A stretch of 64,000 bases of DNA from Stictocephala bisonia (taxonomy: Eukaryota > Arthropoda > Insecta > Hemiptera > Membracidae): positions 186,001 to 250,000 of the forward strand of contig JAQJVL010000745.1 in assembly GCA_035578905.1 (NCBI GenBank), in the 5' to 3' direction. Positions 1 to 9,462 of this stretch are shown piece after piece (within the stretch, counting starts at the first letter, position 1; each line of letters opens with the position of its first letter). The notes under the pieces are model-generated. The model was not told where the DNA came from, ran no database searches, and saw nothing but the letters and a program-made list of their open reading frames with translations. Both the position numbers and the translations under genes were made by a program.

Positions 1-948
1 ATGAACACAAAAGGTGAGACGCCTTAGGAGATATATCACTCTTGACAACCTAGTGGAAACATAATTGATATGTGACTCCCAATTTAAATGTTTATCAATA
101 CAAAATCCTAAGAATTTTACACTGTTTTCTGAATTAAAGTGAGAGGTATCATGGTCAACAGATCTTAATCCAAATAGAATATTTTGAGTTTTTGATTCAT
201 TTAAATAGAAACCATTGCTCTTAAACCAATTTGATGCTTCTGAGATGGTATTTTGGGTGATACTATTCAATTTGTTTAAGTCTTTGCCAATATTAATAAA
301 TGTTGTATCATCAGCATACATAATGGTTGTAGCTGTGACTGAAAATGGCAAGTCATTAATACAAATAAGAAATAATAATGGACCAAGTATGGATCCCTGA
401 GGGACACCGAACTTTACCATTGCTTCTTGAGACCAATTCTCACCAACACACACTTTTTGCTTTCTATTTAAAAGATAAGATTTTAGAAATGAAATCGGCT
501 TGTTTCCAAGACCGTAGTGTGTCAACTTTTTTATAAGGTCATTCATATCGACACAGTCGAAAGCCTTACTCAGGTCACACAGAGTGGCCTGAGCAAAAGC
601 TTTTGTCTCAAATGCTCCACAGACGTCTCTCACAAGGTTATCCAAAGCTTGAAAAGTAGATCTATTTTTTCTGAAGCCAAACTGCATAGGATATAGTAAA
701 TTATTTGATTCAAAGAAATTACAGATTTGCTTGTGTACCAGTGCCTCTAATAATTTACCTAAAGCAGGTATGATCGAGATCGGTCGATAGCTGCCAGGCT
801 CATTTTTGGGCCCTTTTTTGAAAACTGGGCAAACTCTCGATATTTTCAATTCTTCAGGAAAATAACTATCTCTTAGACAGAGGTTAAAACAAAATAAAAG
901 AGGGGAAATTATGTGAGGGACTATTTTCTTTAAAAAATTGTTTGACAT
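1..948 (-). CDS. LINE reverse transcriptase, partial (open at window edge)
   Basis: This frame is open for about 316 codons from a methionine at 948 to position 1. In order it shows the RT fingers (PGSYRPISIIPALGKLLE), QFGFRKNRST, the aspartate-bearing palm motif LSKAFDCVD, the primer grip-type motif GVPQGSILGPLLF, and the catalytic YADD box followed by TTFIN. These are the hallmark motifs of a non-LTR RT, which copies its own RNA at a nicked target. All visible catalytic residues are intact. A TGA lies in frame at 958-960, and the upstream part of the protein continues in another frame, so the full ORF is broken there. It is a retroelement gene, not a host gene. Confidence 0.85.
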   Translation of the reverse strand, partial: MSNNFLKKIVPHIISPLLFCFNLCLRDSYFPEELKISRVCPVFKKGPKNEPGSYRPISIIPALGKLLEALVHKQICNFFESNNLLYPMQFGFRKNRSTFQALDNLVRDVCGAFETKAFAQATLCDLSKAFDCVDMNDLIKKLTHYGLGNKPISFLKSYLLNRKQKVCVGENWSQEAMVKFGVPQGSILGPLLFLICINDLPFSVTATTIMYADDTTFINIGKDLNKLNSITQNTISEASNWFKSNGFYLNESKTQNILFGLRSVDHDTSHFNSENSVKFLGFCIDKHLNWESHINYVSTRLSRVIYLLRRLTFCVH

Positions 949-1365
949 ACATATATGTCAGTGCTGTCTGAATTATTAAGATTTTTAACTGCTTTTTGAA
1001 TGTCAGTACAAGTAATTGCTGCCCACTCAAAGGTTTCAAGTGGTCGATTGATATTAGATCTTTCTAACCACTCTTGAGATTTGGTAGCCGGGTTTTCTAA
1101 GTTAGTTTTGATTTTTGAGACGGATTCAATAAAAAAGTGGTTGAAGGAGTCTGGACTAATACTGGTTTGTTTTTGTTTGTGGTTGGGAATGGAGTTATTA
1201 GTGTTAATAATTTCCCATGCTGCTCTGCATCTATTTTTACTACTTTTAATATAATTTTCATTGTATGTGTGCTTAGCCGAGATTATGGCTTGTCTGTAGT
1301 CTTTTTTAAGTTTTGTGAATTCTTGTTTCAGTTTAAAATCAGTTTTTGCTACATTATTACATGTA
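1..1365 (-). mobile_element. 5'-truncated non-LTR retrotransposon (jockey/CR1-type LINE)
   Basis: The minus strand reads as a LINE polyprotein from about 1365 down to the window edge. It begins in the linker between endonuclease and reverse transcriptase (CRAAWEIINTN near 1215) and runs into the reverse transcriptase. Apart from one frame change near 949-960 the reading frame is open, so the copy is fairly young. The endonuclease and 5' end are missing, as expected for target-primed LINE insertion. The 3' end lies outside the window. Assignment to the jockey/CR1 group rests on motif style only. Confidence 0.85.
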
Positions 1366-1744
1366 GCACATTACAAAAGTGTCTGGAAAGTGCATGGTTA
1401 CCGTATTATTTGCCACATATTTTCGATGTTTTTAGATTCATCTTATCTATGGCCTTCCAATTTGTAACGAGTCAGCCATAACTCATTAAATGTTCCGTTT
1501 ACAGAAGAAAGCGGTGAGAGTTTTATTGACCCTCACTAAGTTCCAATTCTGCAAAGGTTTGTTTCACACATACAACTGTGTTGTCTTTTCCTTACCATTA
1601 CATCCTTGAAATTAGTTCCTATTTGAAGAAAACAAGGTACTGCTTTATTTCTCAGACAAACCAACATTATGCCAACCTATGATAAACCGCACCACATTCT
1701 TTGAAAAGCAAGTTTTCTATTCTGCTGTAAAATTATTTAACTGA
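1366..1744. other. no recognisable gene
   Basis: AT-rich sequence between two LINE fragments. No coding pattern or repeat structure could be supported on either strand. The apparent plus-strand ORF starting at 1137 is antisense to the LINE. Confidence 0.5.
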
Positions 1745-2040
1745 AACACAATGAGCATCCACATTATATGGGACTCAGCTTAGATCAATCTGTTTGTTTA
1801 AAAAGTCATCTACAGAAAACAGCAGCCAAAGGGAGAACCAAAACCAATAATGTGCAGCAACTTGCTGGATGTACTACCACTTTGTTCCTGGTTTACTCCA
1901 CTGCTGAATTGTGTCCTCTGAGGCTTAACAGTACATATGTACTAGAGGTTGATATACAACTAAATAGCGATAAGGGCTATCAGCAGCTTTCATTGCAACC
2001 CTCTACCATACTTACTTACTTTCCGTGTCCGGACTGACTG
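1745..2040 (+). mobile_element. LINE fragment, C-terminal half of RT region
   Basis: Plus-strand translation gives LSLDQSVCLKSHLQKTAAK followed by STAELCPLRLNSTYVLEVD. This is the segment downstream of the RT active site in many insect LINEs, where the text usually continues into the motif around a cysteine-rich tail. It is broken by small indels and lacks both ends. The related LINE at 29157-30060 has the same layout on the minus strand. It abuts the end of an oppositely oriented LINE at about 2041. Confidence 0.6.
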
Positions 2041-3590
2041 ATTAAATCATCTTCTTCCAAAATCTAGCAGCTTGAATAGCCTTGTCATTTGCTTTAAAAA
2101 TATCGTTCTCTAGACAAATTGTGCCAATGTCTCTGCATAGTAGAAGGTGTTCCGGGGTTTGGGTGAGACCACAGTCAAACTTGTCTTCTCTACACATCCC
2201 CACTTCTTGAGGTTACTCTTGCACCTTGAGACGCCCATCTTCAATCTGTTGAGAGCCTGCCATTCATTATATGGAAGCCAGTGCCCAGGTGCCAGTTCTT
2301 CCTTTGCTGTAAACACGATATTAGGAGGATTTCCTCCTCCCATAAGGAGAGTCGCCTGGTTTCTACATTGGCCTCCAATGGCCTGCATCTTTTTAGGAAG
2401 CTCCTTCGAGAACATAGCGTTGTGGCACTATTACTTAGTTGAACATTGGGTGTCTTGGATCTGTTTCCTGCTTCAGTTTTTCTTTTTCAGATGCCACTTG
2501 TCTTCTAATATGGGAGGTGCTATGCCCGCTATTGCGTATACTTTGTGAATGGGGGGTTGGTTTCAGTGGCGGCTGGTGGGTTAAAATCTCAGGAGGACTC
2601 AATCTAATGGCCAACTATGCCGCGTCGCCATGATGAATTTTCCACTGTCTGCTTGTATTGTAATACGTAGTAACGCAAATTGCTGCACGCCGTGCGAAAC
2701 CAAAACTATTACATTTTGACGGAGAAGTGGCTTTCTCTATCCCTGTGGAATTGTTTAGTTTGAATTATAGCTAAATCGGGTCTTGGTGGGCCTAATGCTT
2801 TCAATTCTAGCCTGTGTTCATAACTCACCACCTCACGTCCTGCATACTTAGCACTGATATTACTCACTGAATTCATTGTTGAAAGCAAAAGTTATTAAAC
2901 ATTAATCTAAAAAATTCAAACAAACAAAACATTACACCGGCACGGCGCGTCAAACATAACCTATAAGATTCAGACGACAAATTTGACTGATTTACTGGAT
3001 TGTGGCGCTCTGCTGGAGGGGGCGGCAATAAATCCAACTACTGTAGACGGAGTCCCAATGTGCACTATGGTTTGACATTACAGCCTGATGCAGTCCTGTG
3101 ATTGGCTGGTTAGTGCCATATAGCTTATATGGGCTTTTAGACTCATCTCTCCGGAGTCCCTACGTACTACCTACTATAAAAACATGCTGTATCGCTGCAA
3201 TGATGACCGTTGTAAAAACATTTCTTATGACTAATATTAGTTATACATTTCAGTAACAACGAATATTTCTAAAAACAGACACAGGCAGATTGATATTCTT
3301 ATTTATTATTGCTTTAAGAACGGGAGGACTCCGTCCTAGAGTCCTTATGGGCCAGCCGCCACTGGTTGGTTTCAAACAGCCTGTTACAAGTCTGACCATC
3401 TTATTGAGAGAGACGTCAACCTCCTTAGCATGAGCCGAAACTCCCCAAACCAAAGCGCAATATTCTCCAGCTGAAAAACATAGGCCCATAGCTGTTGTTC
3501 TTAATACCTCAGGACAGGCACCCCATGGTGACCCTGGTACGGTTTTACGGAGGATGTTATTCCTGGCACCAACTTTACCCTTCAGCCCTT
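2041..3590 (-). mobile_element. LINE 3' fragment split by a hAT-type insertion
   Basis: The minus strand reads from about 3590 (KVGARNNILRKTVPGSPWGA, then AGEYCALVWGVSAHAKEVDV and KMVRLVTGCLKPT) to 3373, and resumes at 2555 down to about 2045 (PIHKVYAIAGIAPP, then NEWQALNRLKMGVSRCKSNL). Joined across the 801-bp insertion the two parts form one continuous LINE C-terminal region in sensible order. Frameshifts are present near 2200 and 2420. The missing N-terminal portion indicates 5' truncation. This is the C-terminal part that follows the RT domain in LINE ORF2; it has no host role. Confidence 0.75.
2564..3364. mobile_element. non-autonomous hAT-type DNA transposon with 8-bp target duplication
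   Basis: The element begins CAGTGGCGGCTGG at 2564 and ends with the exact inverted complement at 3352-3364. It is flanked by a perfect 8-bp direct repeat, GTTGGTTT, at 2556-2563 and 3365-3372. An 8-bp duplication with CAG-type termini is diagnostic of the hAT superfamily. The 801-bp interior has no transposase reading frame, so the element depended on enzyme supplied elsewhere. It sits inside the minus-strand LINE fragment and interrupts its coding sequence, so it is younger than that LINE. Confidence 0.85.
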
Positions 3591-3594
3591 TGCA

Positions 3595-3985
3595 GTGATT
3601 TATGAACCTTAGTGTCTACCACCGGACTGAAACCCTCTATCATGGCTTCCAGTGCTGTGCAATAAAGCTCCTTCGGATATAAGACGTAAAGAGGTACTTC
3701 TCAGAGAGTTAAAAGATCCTAACTACCCCGAATCTCCCCATTTTTGCAACGTGTAGGGTAACTTAAATCTAGAAAATCACCTCTTCGATTAGCTTCCCAG
3801 TTATTCTCAAACAAAATTTTTCCAAAAACCAACTGGGTGTTAACTTGATAAATGTTTGACGTTTGAATCAAGTTCCTGGTATCAGACCCTTTGACTGTCA
3901 TTGGTGGAATTAACTTTCCTTGTAAGGAATGGACTCTGTTGAGTCGCTTTCGCACGGTGGTGGGAAGATGCAAGTACTGGATATA
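3595..3985 (+). mobile_element. LINE 3' fragment, C-terminal tail
   Basis: Plus-strand translation shows LLRELKDPNYPESPHF and then CKEWTLLSRFRTVVGRCKYW, the basic tail found at the C-terminus of several insect LINE polyproteins. The minus-strand LINE at 29405 carries the same tail (REWTLLNWFRTGVGRCNYW), so the two belong to one family. Several stops and shifts are present. It lies head to head with the minus-strand LINE ending at about 3590. Confidence 0.65.
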
Positions 3986-4247
3986 CTGTACAAGTATAAG
4001 TATAAGTGGTAAATGATGTCATGTGATTTTGGAGTCCAAGTTCAAACTATGAATCGCATAGTTATTGAATACCCATTGTGTTCTTTTTACTGGAGGTTTG
4101 GTCTTAAGAAACAGATGTTGAATGGTCAACAGACCTGGATTTAGCTCTGTACCTTGACAGCAGATCTATTTTTAACTTTAAGACACAAATGCTTTGCACT
4201 GTAGATTTTATTTTCTTTAGATATTTTTTATCTTTCTTATATATAAA

Positions 4248-4862
4248 CCCTCAAATGGTTGCTCGTCGGTTTTCTGACGATGATGTGCAGGTCTGGTAGG
4301 TTATGCGTCGGGTTTCCGACGACTAGACATCGTTGTAAATAAACAACAGCAGTTGGTTTATTTTTACCATAAATATCGCATTTAACATATCGTCCCACTC
4401 TACTGTTCCAAATACATCGCTTTAGAAGATTTATTTTTTCTCTTATAATTTTGTTTACAAAATGTAGTTGCTCATATTACATTGCAAAGGCATTTTTTAC
4501 TGGTGTAATTATTAGGTTTTTTTGTATATGTAATATACATATTGTGCTAAGTATTTATATATTCTAAAAGAATAGGATATTCTCTATAGTTTGGACATTT
4601 TTGAACTTTAATTAAAGTCTTTATGTAATTTGTAGAGAGGGTGCACACTTCAGAGGTTTTTTAATTTTTAAAATATTTTTATTTATGAAACTTTTTATTT
4701 ACAAACTTCTAAGTAAATCAGTTGTGTTATTATATTCATAATTCTCTATTTCATACTGATCAAGGAAATATGCTACTTGATTTTCTCTTATGCTTTTTTT
4801 AAATAAACAATAGCAAAACAGGCATAGCCACAGCGACTGTTATAGTGAACCATTAGAGAGGG
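4248..4862. mobile_element. possible piggyBac-type MITE
   Basis: The left end reads CCCTCAAATGGTTGCTCG and the right end, on the minus strand, CCCTCTCTAATGGTTCAC, giving short related inverted termini. The right flank is TTAA (4863-4866), the piggyBac target site; the left flank is TAAA, one base off. Two small hairpins occur near the left end (CGTCGG/CCGACG types, 4264-4310), resembling subterminal repeats. There is no coding capacity. The call is tentative because one target copy is imperfect. Confidence 0.35.
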
Positions 4863-5056
4863 TTAATCATTCATTAGTTTGGTGGCTACCTATGAAAGCT
4901 ATAAGATAATATCATAAAAATTATTTAATGCTAGCTGACAATAAACCGTACAATATATATATATATTAAATACACCAGTGTTTGAGACAAGATAATTATG
5001 CGGTTTCCACTGACTTCAAAACAATAAAATTTAATTTTTTAAAGTGGTTAAAATTA

Positions 5057-5115
<59 letters not shown>

Positions 5116-6150
5116 TCTAAATACATAAATACAAATAAGTTAAATAAATACAGAAAATCAGTACAGACAGATTATTGAATTTCAATGTTGCCTACAATAA
5201 TACTTTGGTTTTTGTGGATAGTCATTGCTCCTATTATAATTTTGCATATGGCCACCATAGATTTGCCAAGAAAGTAGTTTTCCGTCATATATTGAAAAAA
5301 AATTGTCACAGAACTAAGAGTTTCAAATTTGTGTTTAGCATGTACACAAATCAAATTTAAGAAAATGGTGTAAAATCACAGAGATAAATAAAAATTTAGA
5401 TATTTTGATTTTTACACATAAAACGTGAGTCATGCGGGATAGTGTTTTCCCGGAAAATATATAAACCAAACTCTACCCATTGGTGATAAAAAAGTTATGA
5501 TTGGTGAAGCATCCAGAAACTAGGCAACATAAATACTAAAATATCTCTCCTGGCAAAGTTGAAAAGCCTACGAAAAACGAAAATGCCACAGCTTATTTTT
5601 TTTCAAACCTTGTCAATGCTACTTTATTATATACATCAGAAATTAAGTTCAGACAGATAATAGAATTTCAGAGTCGCCTACAGACCACTTATCATCAACT
5701 TTATTGGAATTTACTACGTGAAACTTATTTTACAGTAGGGCCTACTGTCCATGTTTGCAACAAGACAGTTATTTTCAAACCATTGGTTCTAAGATTCTTG
5801 AATGAATCTGTTTATTTCAAGATTATAAAGGTGCTTTCGGAGATTGAGAGAAGTGTCATTTTGAAATGGTAATACTGATAATGCATCTTGGTAGTGTCTT
5901 TTACAAAAAGCAAGAATAAAGCAGGGCCTAGGACAAAGCCTGTGGCCTGTAAAATGGTTTCACCCATAAATCAATAAGTAGTACCTCTATATATTAACCA
6001 AATAATACTTATCATATTCTTAATCTTTTGAATTATCGTGTGAATTAGCCTAACATTTTATGCACTTAAAATTTAAGTAGACACTGAGTCAGTTTGAAAA
6101 TAGGCCTAGGCTAGTCTATTCCTTGCACATCCAACAAGATTTGCTTAACA
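4863..6150. other. gene-free AT-rich tract with a short dispersed repeat
   Basis: No gene is visible. Two related stretches, about 5165-5200 and 5650-5685, share the pattern CAGACAGAT...AGAATTTCA with GCCTACA downstream, so a short diverged repeat is present twice. The opposing small ORFs at 5172-5360 are artefacts of this low-complexity DNA. Confidence 0.4.
5060..5105. repeat. (TA)n microsatellite
   Basis: An uninterrupted run of TA dinucleotides of roughly 46 bases. Confidence 0.95.
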
Positions 6151-6211
6151 GTTCTTAGTTAAAACGAAAATCAAAACAATAAAAAACTTTATAAAGGTCT
6201 AGGATACTTAC

Positions 6212-6367
6212 TGGGGCTCCCCCTGTTCCAGTTGCATGTCTATGGGGGTCTGTGATTTGTTTCAAATATTCAGCTTTCATAGCAGCTCTTTGCTTGTTTT
6301 TTATTTCAATGAGTTCTTTCATCCTTTCATCTGGTATTTTAGGTTCTGGCTTTCGTTCTAAAAACAT
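6212..6367 (-). CDS. probable first coding exon of an NDUFB4-like complex I subunit
   Basis: The minus strand encodes 52 codons from ATG at 6367 to a consensus donor GTAAGT at 6206-6211, ending in phase 0. The peptide contains KNKQRAAMKAEYLKQ followed by DPHRHATGTGGAP. The pattern R-A-x-L/M-K-x-E-Y/F-L-K-Q followed by a PHRHATG-type stretch is what I recall for the N-terminal region of insect NDUFB4 (B15), an accessory subunit of mitochondrial complex I in the inner membrane. The family is about 110-130 residues, with a single membrane segment expected in later exons. No following exon was found at lower coordinates, so it may lie outside the window or this may be an orphan exon. The DNA just upstream (6430-6480) is richer in GC and could be a promoter. 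The match is from memory, not from alignment. Confidence 0.5.
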
Positions 6368-6659
6368 TTTAGAAGATAATGACTTACAGCAATAACAAAC
6401 AAGCTTTTAATTCAGCTAGATCAGAGTGTAAATGTCAACGAAGGACGCAGACGAGACTGGAAACGGAGTGAACTGGGAGGGAATGGAAAAATGGAACTAC
6501 TTTTTGAGTTTGAGTAAATCAGCTGGTGTAATATTTACAGTGATTATTTTATAAAGATGACTTTTTTGCAGGAGATGGCAATAAAACAGACCTTCTAGAA
6601 AGTCTATCGCAATACTTGATATGTACTTTTTTGTACATTTTTATACTTTAAGAAAAAAG

Positions 6660-8940
6660 TATGCTGGAGATTTTGCTTAAACTAAATGTATTAAAGTAAG
6701 CCTAAATAACGTATAATAAAGACATAACTTTTTTTAAAGTTTTAATCAACTTAAATTTGAGCACACAAATTAGAATAGAAAATGTAAAAAGTAAGTAAAT
6801 AAATATATAGTATATGATTAAATATAATATACAGCAACAGATGTATTTATTCACCACATTCACCCCTCCATGTTAAAGAATAGTCTTCTAGGTATTTTTG
6901 AGGATATCTAACTCTTGTGGTAACGAATATTCATTTTGTTGTGGAGAGTATGGACTGTTTAATTAGGATGATTGAGGATTTGCTGAGCGAGGAACATGGT
7001 TTGTAGTAGAGTTATTTGATTGTTCCAAAGCCTTTTACAGGGTAAACCATCTCACCCGTATTGCTAAGCTAAAAGGTTCTGAATTGTGTGGTCCATTTAC
7101 CATTTTTACAATGGTTAGAGAGCTACTTGCTTGGTGGAGTTCGTGTAGTAAAATGTGATGGGTCCACATCGCCACCATCCTCTGTCCTTTCTGACGTCCC
7201 CCAAGGGCCCCATCTAAGTCTCCTATTGTTCATTCTTTTTGTGAATGACATCGGCGAATCAATTTTATCAAGCTTCTATGTTTGCAGACGACATAAAGGT
7301 TTTAACAGTGGTCCACTCTGAGCTTGACCAGTTTAATCTTCAGCTATCACTAAACATAATAAGTGAATGGTGCTTGAGAAATGCAATGGAACTAAATACA
7401 TCTAAGTGTCAGGTCATCACTTTTACTCGTGGCAGAAATTCCCTTGAGTTCAATTACAACGTTTTGTTTATATACTTAGACAGTTTGCAAGATTCGTGAC
7501 CTTGGTGTCATCCTGAATGAAGAGCTAATGCACTCCTTGGTTTCTTCGTGAGGTTGACCAGAGATTTTAACTCCCCAATTACAATGGTGACTTAGTATAA
7601 GACTCTCTTACGCCCCATTTTGGAATATGGATATGCAATTTGGTCTTCTTTCCAACTTTGCCACGTGGCTATATTAAACAGAATCCAAGTGCGATTTGTG
7701 GGGCTTCTTGGTACGAAATTGGGGTTCATTTTTCTTGGAGTACCTGTAGCTGATCTGGAGACCTCGTATGAACTGCAGCACTTCTCTCTACGGGGGAAGT
7801 TCCTTGACGATTGTACGATTTTTATGTTGCTTTACAAGATTGTAACTGGTTCCTTGGATTGTCCGTATATCTTGAGATGCATTGATTACCGTTTCCAGGG
7901 ACACAAGGCCTAGGTCCATCTTCAAACGTAGATTTATGCCTACTTACCATTTGTATAGCACCTGTATCCCGAGACTACTCCGAACTAGAAGCGAGGTAGC
8001 TGCACATCTGGACTTCTTCGCCACGCCTGCATTGTCGTTTAGACTCAGCAAATTTCTTTTCGCCTCTGACTAATTTATTACAAGCAAGAAAACATATTAA
8101 TTATCCTAAATTGTTATTAAATTATTGTTGTTATTTCTTATCTATTGTTAATATTAATGGATGTTTTTTATTTATTGTTTTTTGTGTTTAAATAATGTTA
8201 CTTTGTTGATTTATATTTCTATATTATATTTCATTGTTATTCATTGCTGTATAGTATTATTTTATGGATTACTATTGTCCAAGTTGTTAAAGTTGTTGCT
8301 ACCTTATATTTAGAAAAACCTTATATTACATACCTTTAATTATATTGTTATTGTATTTGTTTAATTATATTTGTATGCTATTTATTACTGTTTATGCTAC
8401 AAATATTAATGTATAAAATACCATATTGTATATGATTATCAATGTTGTAAATAGTGGTCACCGTTGGAAATAAAATAAATATTGCCTACTTCTAACTTGG
8501 GTATGTCTTGATTATAAGCCTCTTGAAGTTCTTCAGTTTATTCACTCATTGGCTGGTTATTTATCGAAACTGTTTGATCCTTTTCATGTTTTGAGACTAC
8601 GGTGTCATAGTTCCCCCTTGGAGTAAGTTGCCTCAGAGAAACTGTTTGATCATTTCCATTACTGAGACGCAGCGTCGCATAGTGGGGATTCACATTATTA
8701 ATTCAACCTCATCTATTAGTGGGTCGTATTTGCACTTTTCTTCAAAATTAATTTTTGAGATTAGAGTAAACAGGTTGGCAAAGACTAACCATTTAACGAT
8801 TTTCTAGAATGAATAAACATTCTCTCATGAGGTGTTAGATTCATAGCAGTGCAAAGTAAAGACCTAATAGAATGTAAGTAATCAATTAAGATACTATCCC
8901 ATTCAATTATCTTTAACTAGTGACTTTTCAGCAGCAGTTT
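6660..8940 (-). mobile_element. Ty3/gypsy fragment (copy 1), interrupted by a LINE
   Basis: Segments 6660-7016 and 8480-8940 closely match 49430-49840 and 49841-50300 in the larger gypsy element, in the same minus orientation. They cover the end of the integrase region, the C-terminal tail, the polypurine tract (near 6860) and part of the 3' LTR. Relative to the longer copy this fragment lacks about 54 bases near 6925. The two halves are separated by a 1.46-kb LINE in the opposite orientation. The fragment is cut off at 8940 by other LINE sequence. No functional ORF remains. Confidence 0.85.
7017..8479 (+). mobile_element. 5'-truncated LINE inserted into a gypsy fragment
   Basis: The plus strand encodes RT pieces: VVELFDCSKPF, the VPQG-type motif near 7195, FADDIKVLTVV at about 7280, then IISEWCLRNAMELNTSKCQV and a C-terminal segment to about 8070 with an RSEVAAHLDFF ending. 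A 3' untranslated region follows, ending in AAATAAAATAAA at 8468-8479. Frame changes near 7240 and 7500 inactivate it. Both edges match the break in the gypsy copy, with TATT at 7013-7016 and 8480-8483 as a possible short target duplication. The C-terminal style resembles the jockey-like elements at 9463 and 59232. Confidence 0.8.
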
Positions 8941-9462
8941 TTGAATAAATGAATAAATCGATTTATTTCCGCTTGAAATACAACATACATATCAATGCAG
9001 TGTTAGTAATAATACAATAGTTATCTATACAATACATAAGAGTCTATATTCTTGTTGGAAGTTAACAAATAAACATAAATAAATTAAATAATATACTACA
9101 TTTTTTCTTTTCTCAATGGAAATAAGCCTACATGGGCCCGGTGGCCTGTGCGTAGGCTTGAGTCACTATATATATAATATATATATATATGAAATATACT
9201 AATAAATAAAATAGAACAAAAAAAAGATTAAAGAAAAAATTCAAATATGAAAAGCTATCAGGTTTGACAGTTCATTATGGAAAATGAGATACTAAGCAGA
9301 ACAATGTGTGGGGAGGGAGGGAGATAAGAAAGGGGGAAAGGGTCAGGCCCGCCCGTAATCTGGCGATATCAACGCCTCAGCCCCATCAATACCTAAATCT
9401 AATAAGAACTTTTTGACTCGGATTTTAAAAATTGACTTGGACAGAGATTCAAATATGTTTTA
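8941..9462 (-). mobile_element. likely 3' untranslated end of a minus-strand LINE
   Basis: The segment starts at the gypsy breakpoint with a (TGAATAAA)-like run, which on the minus strand would be the 3' tail. It contains a G-rich block (9308-9350) of the sort seen in LINE 3' regions. No coding sequence is present. A second, separate LINE 3' end begins at about 9463. This call rests on context and tail structure only. Confidence 0.4.

Noticed and set aside
2147..2548. 133-codon plus-strand ORF
   Set aside because: It is antisense to the LINE C-terminal region on the minus strand.
3719..3973. 84-codon minus-strand ORF
   Set aside because: It is antisense to the plus-strand LINE tail; the equivalent false ORF appears at 29341-29565.
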